From NCBI GenBank assembly GCA_024710405.1, contig JANJUV010000019.1:62001-126000 (forward strand): DNA of 64,000 bases, read 5' to 3'. The first letter of the stretch is position 1. Each line of letters begins with the position of its first letter. A program made the translations under genes and the position numbers. Positions 19,657 through 28,877 of the stretch are shown here, in pieces. The notes beneath the pieces are model-generated. The model had not been told where the DNA came from, ran no database searches, and saw only the letters and a list, made by a program, of their open reading frames with translations. The DNA is from Bacteroidales bacterium (GTDB lineage: Bacteria > Bacteroidota > Bacteroidia > Bacteroidales > F082).

Positions 19657-20664
19657 CTACAAATTGAATTTGGCAATAAGGTCAACCACTCTAGCGGAGT
19701 AGCCCCATTCGTTGTCGTACCAGGCAAGGATTTTGACGGTTTTACCCAAAACCATTGTGCTGGATGCGTCGAAGATAGATGAATGCGGATTATGAATCAC
19801 GTCCACGGATACGATTTCATCTTCGGTGTATTCGAGAATTCCTTTCATGGGGCCTTCGGCGGCTTCTTTCATGGCCTCGTTGATCTGTTGTTTGGTAGCC
19901 TGAGTTTTCAGGGTAACAACAAGGTCAACCAGTGAACCTGTGGGAGTAGGTACACGAACGGCAAGGCCATCGAGTTTGCCGGCGAGTTCAGGGATAACAA
20001 GCCCAATGGCTTTGGCGGCGCCTGTGGTGGTAGGAATCTGTGACATGGCTGCCGAACGTGCCCTGCGCAAGTCACTGTGCGGAGCATCGAGAATGATCTG
20101 GTCGTTCGTGTAGGAGTGAATGGTAGTCATCATTCCGCTTTCGATCCCAAACCTGTCGTTGAGGACCTTGGCAACCGGAGCCAGACAGTTTGTTGTGCAT
20201 GAGGCATTGGAGACGCACTGATGATTGTCCTTAAGGTCGCTGTCATTCACGCCAAGTACAATGGTGGCATCAATCTGATCTTTTGAAGGAACACAGAGAA
20301 TAACCTTGCGTGCACCGTTCTTCAGGTGATCGCCATATCCTCCTTTGCTGCTTTCTTTGGAGCGGAAAACGCCGGTTGCCTCAACAATCACGTCGGGTGT
20401 AACAGCCCAGGGAATGTTGATTGGCGAACGTTCTGCAGATACCGGGATACGTTTTCCGTTGGCAATAATGCTGTTTTCATCAAAGGAAATAGTTCCGTTG
20501 AATTTGCCCTGTGTTGAATCATACCTGAGGAGATGGGCAAGTACTTTGGTGCTGGTGAGGTCGTTGATCCCCACCACTTCCATATTGTCGCGTTCAAGTG
20601 CAAGCTTGAATACATTGCGGCCGATACGGCCAAAACCATTGATTCCGATCTTAATCTTTGTCAT
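19657..20664 (-). CDS. gap: glyceraldehyde-3-phosphate dehydrogenase, NAD-dependent
   Basis: Glycolytic oxidation and phosphorylation of glyceraldehyde 3-phosphate. 335 residues: Rossmann motif INGFGRIGRNVF, NAD-type acidic residue in GINDLTS (Asp about 35), catalytic Cys156 in SNASCTTNCLAP, catalytic His in HSYTNDQ, and C-terminal WYDNEWGYSARVVDL. Length typical. ATG at 20664. Divergent from the large PPDK-like gene; its -7 element overlaps that gene's 5' region. Confidence 0.97.
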   Translation of the reverse strand: MTKIKIGINGFGRIGRNVFKLALERDNMEVVGINDLTSTKVLAHLLRYDSTQGKFNGTISFDENSIIANGKRIPVSAERSPINIPWAVTPDVIVEATGVFRSKESSKGGYGDHLKNGARKVILCVPSKDQIDATIVLGVNDSDLKDNHQCVSNASCTTNCLAPVAKVLNDRFGIESGMMTTIHSYTNDQIILDAPHSDLRRARSAAMSQIPTTTGAAKAIGLVIPELAGKLDGLAVRVPTPTGSLVDLVVTLKTQATKQQINEAMKEAAEGPMKGILEYTEDEIVSVDVIHNPHSSIFDASSTMVLGKTVKILAWYDNEWGYSARVVDLIAKFNL

Positions 20665-20754
20665 GTTATTTAATATTTAGTGGCTCATTATGCCAGTTGT
20701 TGAAAGCTGATTGATGTATTGTAAAACACCTGTACTGTTTCGTTGAATTTTAAA

Positions 20755-20762
20755 CAAAATTA
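20755..20762 (-). promoter_or_regulatory. probable -7 element for gap
   Basis: TAATTTTG on the minus strand. Predicted leader about 85 bases. Confidence 0.4.
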
Positions 20763-20802
20763 AGTGAAAAAAGTAGTATCTTCGAATCAAATAAAACCAT
20801 GC

Positions 20803-23800
20803 ATGGATCAGGAATTTGTCTCCAAAGCACTTGAGGCTAACCTTGCAGAAACCAGATACAGAGATATTTATATCCCTGATGATCATCTGAATTTTGTCCG
20901 TCTGTCCGAAGGATATTATGGCATCAACAAACGTGCAAACGATTGCATCACTGAATACCACCATCCGCTCATCAACAGGAAGTTTGTTGTAGAGGAATTG
21001 CGCGAAATTCTCATCACCGATTTCTGGTTCTATACAAGGGACAATATTAACAGCCAGAGCTACAAGATACCCATCGGAATGCTCCGCGAACTGCTTGGGT
21101 CACCACTGAGCACCGAGTTGCAACTACAGGCCATACAGACTTTGCTCGAGTTTGTCAATCTTGTCATGACCAAAAAAAGCAATTTGCGTTCTATTGCGCA
21201 CCAATGCCTCGACCTGCTTGATGAGGCTTTTGATCATTGCAGGGAAGGATTTATTTTGAGCAGCAAGTTCTTTGGCAGGTACTTATCAGTTGCTGCCAAA
21301 GACGAACAATTAGCGCCCTTGTGTCTTACGGTCACCACAAAAGTTTTAGGAGCCTGTTACCGGTATTGGATGGACACTTCAGATGTACATCAACTCATAG
21401 AAAGCAGTAATGGGTTGTTCAGACCTTTTCGCGACAATATTTTAGAAACGATAGGCGAACCTTATTTTAATAGCTTGTTCGACAAATTGACGGTGATTAG
21501 TTGCTGGTCTGAGGAAATAAACGAATTGCCGGTGCATGATGATCTGGCTTCCCGTTTTGCTGATGGAACCGATTTGTTTCAGGCTTTTATTACAAAATTT
21601 CACTATGTTTTTTATTTGCTGCATCTTCCCGGTATGAGCATTCTGCGTGAACGCCTGATCTGGAGTCTTGATAAAATGATCCGTCAGGCGGTAGAAGAGT
21701 TGGAAGAAAATGAAATCAATGCTTTTATCGATACAATATTCGATCTGGCAGGAGAACTTCGCGGGAGTCACATGTCGGCAGTGCTTGATTTTATCCTTAC
21801 ATTGGGTCTTAAAGTAATTGATGCTGACCTGACCGAGCATAAAGAGCATATCAACTATTTTGAAAAGAAGCTTATAGCTTTTGGGTTTGTCACCCCTGGA
21901 ATGGTTTTCGTTGACGAGGACTGGCAACTATCGGTAAACGAGAATCATATAAAGAACATCAGGGTTTGGCTGATGCTGATTGAATATTCACAATCAGTGA
22001 TGGAGAAACTGTTATCGGCCCTGATTGTCAATCTCAGACTCGGAGGAATCTTTATCAGCGACACAGACTTGTTTCAGCGCGAAATCACAAAGATTCTGAA
22101 TTCGAACATTGCACCTTATTATAAAAAGGTGAAACAGCTGACAAGGATCTTTCCGGTTTATTTCAGCGAAATCGGAGCCGAAGGCGAAATCCGAAAGGTG
22201 ACTACTACAATGGATGAGATTTCGGGACGACAAGACCGGTTAATTCATTTTTTGCGCAAACAGGTTCATACCGAAAGTAATAACACCCTGATAGGACTCA
22301 CTCGCAGAATATTTAATTATTGGTATGACGGCAATTTATCAGCATTAAGAGACCTTCTGCCACAAAACGTATATGAAAGCATCGACTCCGGGAACCGATG
22401 GTTTGCGCCAGTGCATCAATTAGTCAGGCAGATGGCTGAGTTTTCGGGAAAAGATGCCGCAGGATTACTTGATTTATCACATAATGATTTCAATCAGCTG
22501 ATTGGACAACTCGGGACGGATAACCAACTAGATGTGGAACGTCTGCGCGACATCAGGGATCTTTATGCACACCTCAAAGAAAAGTATTCTTTTGAATCGG
22601 TTAATATTATTCAGCTTCTCAAAAAGTACCCCTTTATTCACCCAAAAGACATCGACAAACTGGAGAAGGCGTTGCGGAAAAATGATTTTGGACAATCGTT
22701 ACGGCTCATCTATTCTTTTATGGATAAGCTGAAAAAAATCATTTTCAACCCGGAAGAAAGCGAAAGTTGGGAGAATATATACCACAAGAGACATATTGCC
22801 ATAGGAATTCCATCAATGTATGGTGTTTACCGCGAGAATAAATTTGAAGCACTCGGCCTTACATTCAGACTGGAGAAAGTGGCCACCCGACTTATGGAAC
22901 AGGTTGTTGATACCATAAATCTGGACTATATCTCAGCCAAAACACTTGAAGAGATCAATGTGATTCTGGAGTATTTCCGCGAAGGACTGGAGCTTGATGG
23001 AATTACCAATCAAAGTTTTACATCAAACCTGCAGATGCTGCGTTACAGCCTTACTTCAAGGAGTTTTTCTTTCGATCAGTATATCAATATCTTTCAGTTT
23101 ATTGCCGAAGACGTCAAACGCATAATCATTAAGTATTTCCTGAAATCTTACGAATATCCGCTCAAAGTGATTGTCCCCCAATTGTTCGATCCCGAAGGCC
23201 TTCTCCCCGAGAAAGAGTCGCAGAAGCTGATGAGTCGTAAGTCGGAAGAGTTTCACCGTAATGTTATTGCAGAGGCGTTTTTGGTTCAGCCGCTCGATAA
23301 TTTCATCAGCCGTATTCTGCATTCTTTGCGTAATATGAGCGGAAGTCTGCACAGTAGCCTGATTAGCGATATTATGTCGTACAACTCTGAATTGGTGATC
23401 AGTCCGCTTGACGAACATACGCCCAAAATGGACAATCAGGTATTTTTGGGCAGCAAGGCATACCATCTGAAAAACCTCCGAATTAATGGATTTCCCATTC
23501 CCCCGGGATTTGTAATTACATCCGAAGTCTTCCGGCGTCGTAACGCTATTATGGGTTTAAAGGAGCTAAGAAAAGAGCTGGACGACCTGATCAGAAAACA
23601 TCTGGAGCGGCTCGAGAAGGCAAGTGGAAGGGGATATGGAAATCCGGAAGAACCCTTGCTGTTGTCAGTTCGTTCAGGAACTGCAATATCAATGCCAGGA
23701 GCCATGGATACGATCCTGAACGTTGGTTTGAATGATGAACTTGTGGAAGCCATCAGCCAACAGGAAAGATACAAATGGTCAATATGGGATTCATACAGGC

Positions 23801-24924
23801 GGTTGTTGCAGAGTTGGGGAATGGCAAACGGTATCGAAAGGGACACTTTTGATCAGGTGATGAGTAATTTCAAACGTGAGTTGCAGGTAACCAAAAAACT
23901 TGAGTTCGAACCATCTGACATGAAGCGCATCGCAATGGCATATAAAAAGGTTCTTGCTGATTATAACGTTGTTTTCGAGGAGGATTTGTTCAACCAACTG
24001 ATCCAAACCATCAATATGGTCTTCGAGTCATGGTCGTCAGAGCGGGCATTTGTTTACCGCAGACACCTCCAGATCTCTGATAACTGGGGAACTGCAGTGA
24101 TTGTGCAGCAAATGATCTTTGGCAATTTGAATAATAATTCGGGCACAGGTGTTATCTTTACGCAAAACCCGCAACGCGAACGACCGGGTGTGCATCTCTA
24201 CGGCGATTTTACCATGCGAAGCCAGGGTGAAGACATTGTTGCCGGACTTGTGAAACCGCTTCCAGTGAGTGAAAGTCAAAGACGATATGCCAACATTCAG
24301 GCAGCTTCCATGCAAACAATTTATCCATCCATTTATAAAAAGCTTTTCGACCTTGCCATCGAACTTACCGAAAATCATGGGTATAGCCCCCAGGAAATCG
24401 AATTTACTTTCGAGTCGGACAAGCCCGAAGATCTTTATATTTTACAAACCCGTGATCAGGACCTCCGGATTGACCAGGAAATCTACCGATTCAGTCTTCC
24501 ACCTGAAGAAATGGACATCATTGGACGAGGTATCGGTATTGGCGGTGGCGCCATGAACGGTCTTGCCGCTTTTGACGAACAGGATATGGAAGAACTTCGT
24601 AAACTGAATCCTGAAATGAAAATGATACTCATAAGGCCAGATACCGTGCCCGACGATATTGGCATGGTGTTTACATGCGACGGACTACTCACGGCAAGAG
24701 GCGGCGCAACTTCTCATGCTGCCGTAACAGCAGTAAGGCTCGGCAAAACCTGCGTTGTTAACTGCAGCAGTCTGATGGTTGATGAGGACGCCAAAATGTG
24801 CCAGTTCGATGGGCGAACAATTCATAAAGGCGAGTTAATTTCGATAGATGGAAGACTTGGTATCATCTATCTGGGTCATTATAATATTGAACAATCTGTA
24901 ATGAGTGAGTCAGATTATTTCTGA
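20803..24924 (+). CDS. PPDK-like protein: unknown N-terminal region + ATP-grasp + phosphohistidine domain, no PEP/pyruvate barrel
   Basis: 1373 residues. The first ~870 are mostly helical, rich in Leu, Asp and Glu, with no domain I recognise. From about residue 876 the nucleotide-binding domain of pyruvate phosphate dikinase follows: GSKAYHLKNLRINGFPIPPG, SVRSGTAISMPGAMDTILN (about 955), GTGVIFTQNP and SQGEDIVAGL (about 1110-1140). The swivelling phosphohistidine domain has GGATSHAAV with the phospho-accepting His near 1305, then KTCVVNC. The protein stops about 70 residues later, so the C-terminal TIM barrel that binds PEP/pyruvate is missing. ATP-dependent phosphotransfer to an unknown acceptor is inferred. 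ATG 20803 is preferred over the GTG at 20764. Overlaps the convergent methyltransferase gene by 10 bases. Confidence 0.85.
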   Translation: MDQEFVSKALEANLAETRYRDIYIPDDHLNFVRLSEGYYGINKRANDCITEYHHPLINRKFVVEELREILITDFWFYTRDNINSQSYKIPIGMLRELLGSPLSTELQLQAIQTLLEFVNLVMTKKSNLRSIAHQCLDLLDEAFDHCREGFILSSKFFGRYLSVAAKDEQLAPLCLTVTTKVLGACYRYWMDTSDVHQLIESSNGLFRPFRDNILETIGEPYFNSLFDKLTVISCWSEEINELPVHDDLASRFADGTDLFQAFITKFHYVFYLLHLPGMSILRERLIWSLDKMIRQAVEELEENEINAFIDTIFDLAGELRGSHMSAVLDFILTLGLKVIDADLTEHKEHINYFEKKLIAFGFVTPGMVFVDEDWQLSVNENHIKNIRVWLMLIEYSQSVMEKLLSALIVNLRLGGIFISDTDLFQREITKILNSNIAPYYKKVKQLTRIFPVYFSEIGAEGEIRKVTTTMDEISGRQDRLIHFLRKQVHTESNNTLIGLTRRIFNYWYDGNLSALRDLLPQNVYESIDSGNRWFAPVHQLVRQMAEFSGKDAAGLLDLSHNDFNQLIGQLGTDNQLDVERLRDIRDLYAHLKEKYSFESVNIIQLLKKYPFIHPKDIDKLEKALRKNDFGQSLRLIYSFMDKLKKIIFNPEESESWENIYHKRHIAIGIPSMYGVYRENKFEALGLTFRLEKVATRLMEQVVDTINLDYISAKTLEEINVILEYFREGLELDGITNQSFTSNLQMLRYSLTSRSFSFDQYINIFQFIAEDVKRIIIKYFLKSYEYPLKVIVPQLFDPEGLLPEKESQKLMSRKSEEFHRNVIAEAFLVQPLDNFISRILHSLRNMSGSLHSSLISDIMSYNSELVISPLDEHTPKMDNQVFLGSKAYHLKNLRINGFPIPPGFVITSEVFRRRNAIMGLKELRKELDDLIRKHLERLEKASGRGYGNPEEPLLLSVRSGTAISMPGAMDTILNVGLNDELVEAISQQERYKWSIWDSYRRLLQSWGMANGIERDTFDQVMSNFKRELQVTKKLEFEPSDMKRIAMAYKKVLADYNVVFEEDLFNQLIQTINMVFESWSSERAFVYRRHLQISDNWGTAVIVQQMIFGNLNNNSGTGVIFTQNPQRERPGVHLYGDFTMRSQGEDIVAGLVKPLPVSESQRRYANIQAASMQTIYPSIYKKLFDLAIELTENHGYSPQEIEFTFESDKPEDLYILQTRDQDLRIDQEIYRFSLPPEEMDIIGRGIGIGGGAMNGLAAFDEQDMEELRKLNPEMKMILIRPDTVPDDIGMVFTCDGLLTARGGATSHAAVTAVRLGKTCVVNCSSLMVDEDAKMCQFDGRTIHKGELISIDGRLGIIYLGHYNIEQSVMSESDYF

Positions 24925-25640
24925 AAGTAACCGCTGAACAGAAGACGGATTCTTAACGAAAGTTTTTTGAGAATGATTCTTATCTTGCTGTATGGTTGGA
25001 GTTTAACAGCTTCGCTTAACCTGAAATGAATCAACACATAATCCGGCTCACGGTGAAAAAGTGAATATGCCTTGTATTGAACTAATTGGAGGCCGGCTTG
25101 TGATGCATCTCTGATGAGTTGTTCCGCATCAAGTGACTGATCAATAATCTGTAAAGTTTCCGGGTGATGTTCGCGATAATAGTTGAGAGCCAACGGATGA
25201 GGTATATGAATTAAAAGAACAGAGTCTGCATGCATATGCTGTGCGAGCGTTTTGAACAGTTCAGGATGTTGCTCAACAGGGATATGTTCCATCACATCGG
25301 GCAAGACGATAAAATCGAAAGGATTGCGATGCACAAACCCTTTCATGTCTGTGACCACAAACTGAATATTGGTTTTTCCGGCAAGCCTGTTTTTAGCCAT
25401 TTCTATTGACCTGCTGCTGATGTCGGCTGCAACCATGCTTCCTTTACGGATAAAACTTGCAATAAGACCTGTTAAAGTACCTATGCCACAGCCTGCTTCA
25501 AGTACATGGTGCCCTTGCCTGAGCCCTGCCTCAATCATTAGTTGCATCAGTTTGTAATGCCTCAGATTGACACCTGTTTCTTGTTGTTTCGAAGAGAATT
25601 CATCATAGAATGCTCCGATGTTTTCTTTGGTTGACATCAT
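24915..25640 (-). CDS. class I SAM-dependent methyltransferase
   Basis: 241 residues with the Rossmann-like motif I VLEAGCGIGTLTGLI, acidic motif II VAADISSRSIEMAK, and motif III region FIVLPDVMEHIPVEQHPELF, as in the methyltransferase 11/25 group. The C-terminal third is basic and may contact membrane or substrate (KLSLRIRLLFSGYF). The substrate cannot be inferred. It lies 49 bases downstream of the RidA-like gene and may share its transcript. Two adjacent ATGs (25640 and 25637). Confidence 0.85.
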   Translation of the reverse strand: MMSTKENIGAFYDEFSSKQQETGVNLRHYKLMQLMIEAGLRQGHHVLEAGCGIGTLTGLIASFIRKGSMVAADISSRSIEMAKNRLAGKTNIQFVVTDMKGFVHRNPFDFIVLPDVMEHIPVEQHPELFKTLAQHMHADSVLLIHIPHPLALNYYREHHPETLQIIDQSLDAEQLIRDASQAGLQLVQYKAYSLFHREPDYVLIHFRLSEAVKLQPYSKIRIILKKLSLRIRLLFSGYFQK

Positions 25641-25689
25641 TTACTGCGTTAAAGTCAGATTTTCAAAAAAATTATCTTTCAATGTTTTA

Positions 25690-26070
25690 TTAATCATTCA
25701 AAGCTGCAATAGCTTCAAGTTCGATAAGCGCGTGATAACGCAGCGGCCCTGAGGGTATGATGCAACGCACTGGTTTATGAGTTCCGAAAAAAGCAGCGAA
25801 CACTTCGTTTACCTCAGACCACAAATGAACATCACTTATATAAATGCGTACCTGAATAACCTGATTTCTGTTGCTGCCAGATGTCAGCAGGATTTGGTCT
25901 AATTTATCGAGCACAAGTTCTGCCTGATTTCTAATTCCCGCCGGCATCAGATTGTTGTTTTTGTGATCCAAAGGCAACTGTCCCGAAATATACAAAAGAC
26001 TATTGTGCTCAATAGCCTGTGAATAGTGGCCGTTGGCTTGAGGCATCAGATCTGGTTCTATAATTCTCAT
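25690..26070 (-). CDS. RidA/YjgF-family protein
   Basis: 126 residues. RidA hydrolyses reactive 2-aminoacrylate and related enamines/imines; cytosolic trimer. It shows the family pattern YSQAIEHNSLLYISGQLPLD, the RNQAELVLDKLDQIL helix, VIQVRIYISDV, and the substrate-binding Arg followed by E in PVRCIIPSGPL...LIELEAIA. The usual PxR..V.V..LP sequence is slightly altered (IIPSGPLR). A long leader with a hairpin plus U-run precedes it. Confidence 0.88.
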   Translation of the reverse strand: MRIIEPDLMPQANGHYSQAIEHNSLLYISGQLPLDHKNNNLMPAGIRNQAELVLDKLDQILLTSGSNRNQVIQVRIYISDVHLWSEVNEVFAAFFGTHKPVRCIIPSGPLRYHALIELEAIAALND

Positions 26071-26225
26071 GTATCGTTTTGTTTAATGCTTTAGCATGAA
26101 AGTTGTGAAGGTGTCATCAGGCTTCAATCTGACTATGAACAGATAAATCGTCAGTCAGACTTTCTGAGTCATTGGAAAGGTGTTTTGATTACTAATAGTT
26201 AGTCAATGTTTAATCAATAATTGTT

Positions 26226-26261
26226 AAAAAACCAACGCCTCCATTCTGTGCAGGAGGAGTT
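26226..26261 (-). terminator. candidate leader terminator or attenuator upstream of the RidA-like gene
   Basis: On the minus strand AAC-t-CCTCC (26261-26253) pairs with GGAGG-c-GTT (26242-26234) around a 10-base loop, followed by GG and six T. A TACATTTG box lies just upstream (26269-26276), so a transcript from it would meet this signal within about 40 bases. Confidence 0.45.
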
Positions 26262-26268
26262 CATGCTG

Positions 26269-26276
26269 CAAATGTA
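26269..26276 (-). promoter_or_regulatory. possible -7 element upstream of the RidA-like gene
   Basis: TACATTTG on the minus strand, about 200 bases before the RidA-like ATG. No clear -33 element. Confidence 0.35.
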
Positions 26277-26486
26277 ACAACAATGATTCAGGAAATAATG
26301 AAACAGGATGTTTATCCATATTGCTAAACATGTTAAGGGAATAATCAAGGACTGGATTGACCGGATACTCGTCCAGATGCAGAACTTTTTCTTTTCTTTA
26401 GGGCTTGTTGAGCCTTCTAGCAGATGAATGATTCATGCATCAGCTGTTGTTTGTCTGAATTTCAATCCGGTGCTGTCTTCTACCTC

Positions 26487-26518
26487 TTGCGCAGGATGAA
26501 GGATATTTGCTAATTTTG
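26487..26518 (+). promoter_or_regulatory. probable promoter of lepA
   Basis: TTG at 26487-26489 and TAATTTTG at 26511-26518 (spacing 21). The predicted start of transcription (about 26522) is only about three bases before the ATG at 26525. Confidence 0.55.
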
Positions 26519-26524
26519 CCCCAT

Positions 26525-28312
26525 ATGAAACACATCAGGAACTTTTGTATTATTGCTCATATTGATCACGGAAAGAGCACCTTAGCCGATAGGCTGCTGC
26601 AGTTGACAGATACGATAGCCGTAAGAGACCAGAAAGAGCAGGTGCTGGATAGCATGGACCTTGAGCGTGAGCGCGGAATCACTATCAAAAGTCATGCTAT
26701 CCAAATGGAATATCTATTCGAGGGTAAGCAATACATACTTAACCTGATCGATACTCCCGGGCACGTTGATTTCAGCTATGAAGTTTCGCGAAGCATAGCT
26801 GCCTGCGAAGGGGCTTTGCTTGTGGTAGATGCAACACAGGGTATTCAGGCACAAACCATATCGAATTTGTATCTCGCTATGGGTCATGATCTTGAAATCA
26901 TTCCGGTGATGAATAAGATTGATATGGACAGTGCTATGCCCGATGAAGTGGAAGATCAGATCATCGACCTGATTGGCTGCGACAGGGAAGATATTATTCG
27001 TGCAAGTGCAAAGACAGGCTATGGTGTAGACCAAATTCTGGATGCCATTATCAGGAGAGTGCCAGCTCCGAAAGGCGATCCTGAAGCACCTCTGCAGGCC
27101 CTCATCTTCGACTCTGTTTTCAATTCCTTTCGCGGAATTATCGCCTATTTCAGGATTATCAACGGCACACTGTCTAAAGGAGACCACGTAAAGTTTATTG
27201 CAACCGAAAAAGAATATAATGCCGATGAGATAGGTGTGTTGAAACTCAAACAGATTCCAAAACAAACACTATCAGCAGGCGATGTGGGCTATATCATTTC
27301 AGGTGTTAAAATTTCAAGCGAAGTTAAGGTTGGCGACACAATAACACACGTTGAACGTCCTGCAGAAAAGGCGATCGAAGGGTTCGAAAACGTGAAACCT
27401 ATGGTTTTTGCTGGTATTTATCCTGTTGATGCTGATGACTATGAAGAACTCAGAGCCTCCATCGAAAAACTACAACTAAACGATGCATCACTGGTGTTTG
27501 AGCCAGAGTCATCAGCTGCACTGGGATTTGGTTTCCGCTGTGGTTTTCTGGGTTTGCTCCACATGGAAATCATTCAGGAACGACTCGACAGGGAGTTTGA
27601 TATGGATGTCATCACAACTGTCCCCAACGTTCAGTTCAAAGCATACACTACTGCCGGCGACATGATAGAGGTACACAACCCAAGCGGTCTGCCCGATGCC
27701 AACCACCTTGATTTTATTGAGGAGCCTTTTATTTTGGCTCAGATTATTTCCAAAAGCGAATATCTTGGTGCTATTATGACCTTGTGTATCGATAAAAGGG
27801 GCATACTGAAAAATCAGGTATATATCACTTCCGACAGAGTCGAGATAACCTTTGAAATGCCATTGAGCGAAATTGTTTTTGACTTTTATGATAAGTTGAA
27901 ATCAATCTCAAGAGGATATGCTTCTTTTGACTACCACATTATCGGATACCGCCAGGCAAGTCTTGTGAAACTTGATATCCTGCTGAATGGAGATTCAGTA
28001 GATGCTTTGTCAACACTCATTCACAGGGACAATGCCTATGTCTTTGGCCGAAAAATGTGCGAAAAACTCAGCGAACTTATTCCGAGACAGCAGTTTGATA
28101 TTGCCATTCAGGCAGCCATAGGATCAAAGATCATTGCCCGTGAAACAGTCAAAGCCCTGAGAAAAGACGTTACTGCAAAATGCTATGGTGGCGACATCAG
28201 TAGAAAACGGAAGCTGCTTGAGAAACAAAAAAAAGGTAAAAAGAGAATGCGACAGGTTGGAAATGTCGAAGTTCCGCAGTCGGCTTTTCTCGCTGTTTTG
28301 AAACTTGATTGA
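26525..28312 (+). CDS. lepA: elongation factor 4 (LepA)
   Basis: Ribosome-associated translational GTPase thought to act on stalled or mis-translocated ribosomes or in subunit assembly. 595 residues: G1 [14 protein letters not shown], switch [12 protein letters not shown]3 [13 protein letters not shown]4 NKID, then EF-G-like domains II, III and V and the LepA-specific C-terminal domain with [20 protein letters not shown] and [18 protein letters not shown]. Length typical (about 600). ATG 26525; an upstream in-frame TTG at 26507 precedes the -7 box and is excluded. Confidence 0.97.
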   Translation: MKHIRNFCIIAHIDHGKSTLADRLLQLTDTIAVRDQKEQVLDSMDLERERGITIKSHAIQMEYLFEGKQYILNLIDTPGHVDFSYEVSRSIAACEGALLVVDATQGIQAQTISNLYLAMGHDLEIIPVMNKIDMDSAMPDEVEDQIIDLIGCDREDIIRASAKTGYGVDQILDAIIRRVPAPKGDPEAPLQALIFDSVFNSFRGIIAYFRIINGTLSKGDHVKFIATEKEYNADEIGVLKLKQIPKQTLSAGDVGYIISGVKISSEVKVGDTITHVERPAEKAIEGFENVKPMVFAGIYPVDADDYEELRASIEKLQLNDASLVFEPESSAALGFGFRCGFLGLLHMEIIQERLDREFDMDVITTVPNVQFKAYTTAGDMIEVHNPSGLPDANHLDFIEEPFILAQIISKSEYLGAIMTLCIDKRGILKNQVYITSDRVEITFEMPLSEIVFDFYDKLKSISRGYASFDYHIIGYRQASLVKLDILLNGDSVDALSTLIHRDNAYVFGRKMCEKLSELIPRQQFDIAIQAAIGSKIIARETVKALRKDVTAKCYGGDISRKRKLLEKQKKGKKRMRQVGNVEVPQSAFLAVLKLD

Positions 28313-28329
28313 TTTTTTTTTACTTCCTT

Positions 28330-28355
28330 TGTAACTATTCGGACTTTAGTCCGTC
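28330..28355 (+). promoter_or_regulatory. ECF-type promoter of the sigma factor operon
   Basis: TGTAAC (28330-28335) and CGTC (28352-28355) with 16 bases between: the -35 AAC / -10 CGTC layout of ECF-sigma promoters. The same pair precedes the DUF2807 gene, suggesting autoregulation. Confidence 0.6.
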
Positions 28356-28382
28356 ATGAGCCTGGGTTTATCCAATGTGCCT

Positions 28383-28877
28383 ATGACCCGGAAAGAGTAC
28401 AATCAATGTGTGGAATCTTATGCGGATGGAGTGTATCGTTTCATCCTGAAACAGATACGTGATGTTGAAAAGGCACGTGATATTGTTCAGGAATCGTTCG
28501 CCAAGGTGTGGCAAAAAGTTGAAGAAGTAAATAGCGAAAAAGCCAAAGCATATCTTTATACCACAGCCTACCGAACCATGATTGATCAGATCAGAAAAGA
28601 TGAAAGAATCCAACGGCTTGAACCTCATCATCATTCATTTTCCAGTGTGAAGAATGCCTATTCTGATTTGAAAGAGGTTTTGGATGAGGCCCTTGAGAAG
28701 CTTCCGTCGGTGCAGAAATCGGTGCTGCTTTTGCGCGATTATGAAGGTTATTCATACGATGAAATCGGTCAGATAACCGGTTTGGGAGAAGCACAGGTAA
28801 AAGTGTACATCTTCAGGGCGAGAATGAGCCTCAGAAATTATATCAGTTGTTTGGACACAGTAATGGATGAACATTGA
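28383..28877 (+). CDS. ECF-type RNA polymerase sigma factor
   Basis: About 164 residues with only the two ECF regions: sigma-2 (YADGVYRFILKQIRDVEKAR, DIVQESFAKVW, AYLYTTAYRTMIDQIRKDER) and sigma-4 (LEKLPSVQKSVLLLRDYEG, YSYDEIGQITGLGEAQVKVY). It directs RNA polymerase to a small regulon. An in-frame ATG at 28356 lies against the CGTC of the ECF-type promoter, upstream of the likely transcription start, so ATG 28383 (MTRKEYNQ) is chosen. The following membrane protein overlaps by 11 bases, the usual arrangement for a sigma/anti-sigma pair. Confidence 0.88.
   Translation: MTRKEYNQCVESYADGVYRFILKQIRDVEKARDIVQESFAKVWQKVEEVNSEKAKAYLYTTAYRTMIDQIRKDERIQRLEPHHHSFSSVKNAYSDLKEVLDEALEKLPSVQKSVLLLRDYEGYSYDEIGQITGLGEAQVKVYIFRARMSLRNYISCLDTVMDEH

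Larger units (their letters stand above)
26071..26506. other. intergenic region between divergent RidA-like gene and lepA
   Basis: 436 bases without a convincing coding frame. It contains a minus-strand -7 box and hairpin (separate entries) and the lepA promoter at the right end. The stretch 26280-26480 has nothing I recognise. Confidence 0.6.
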
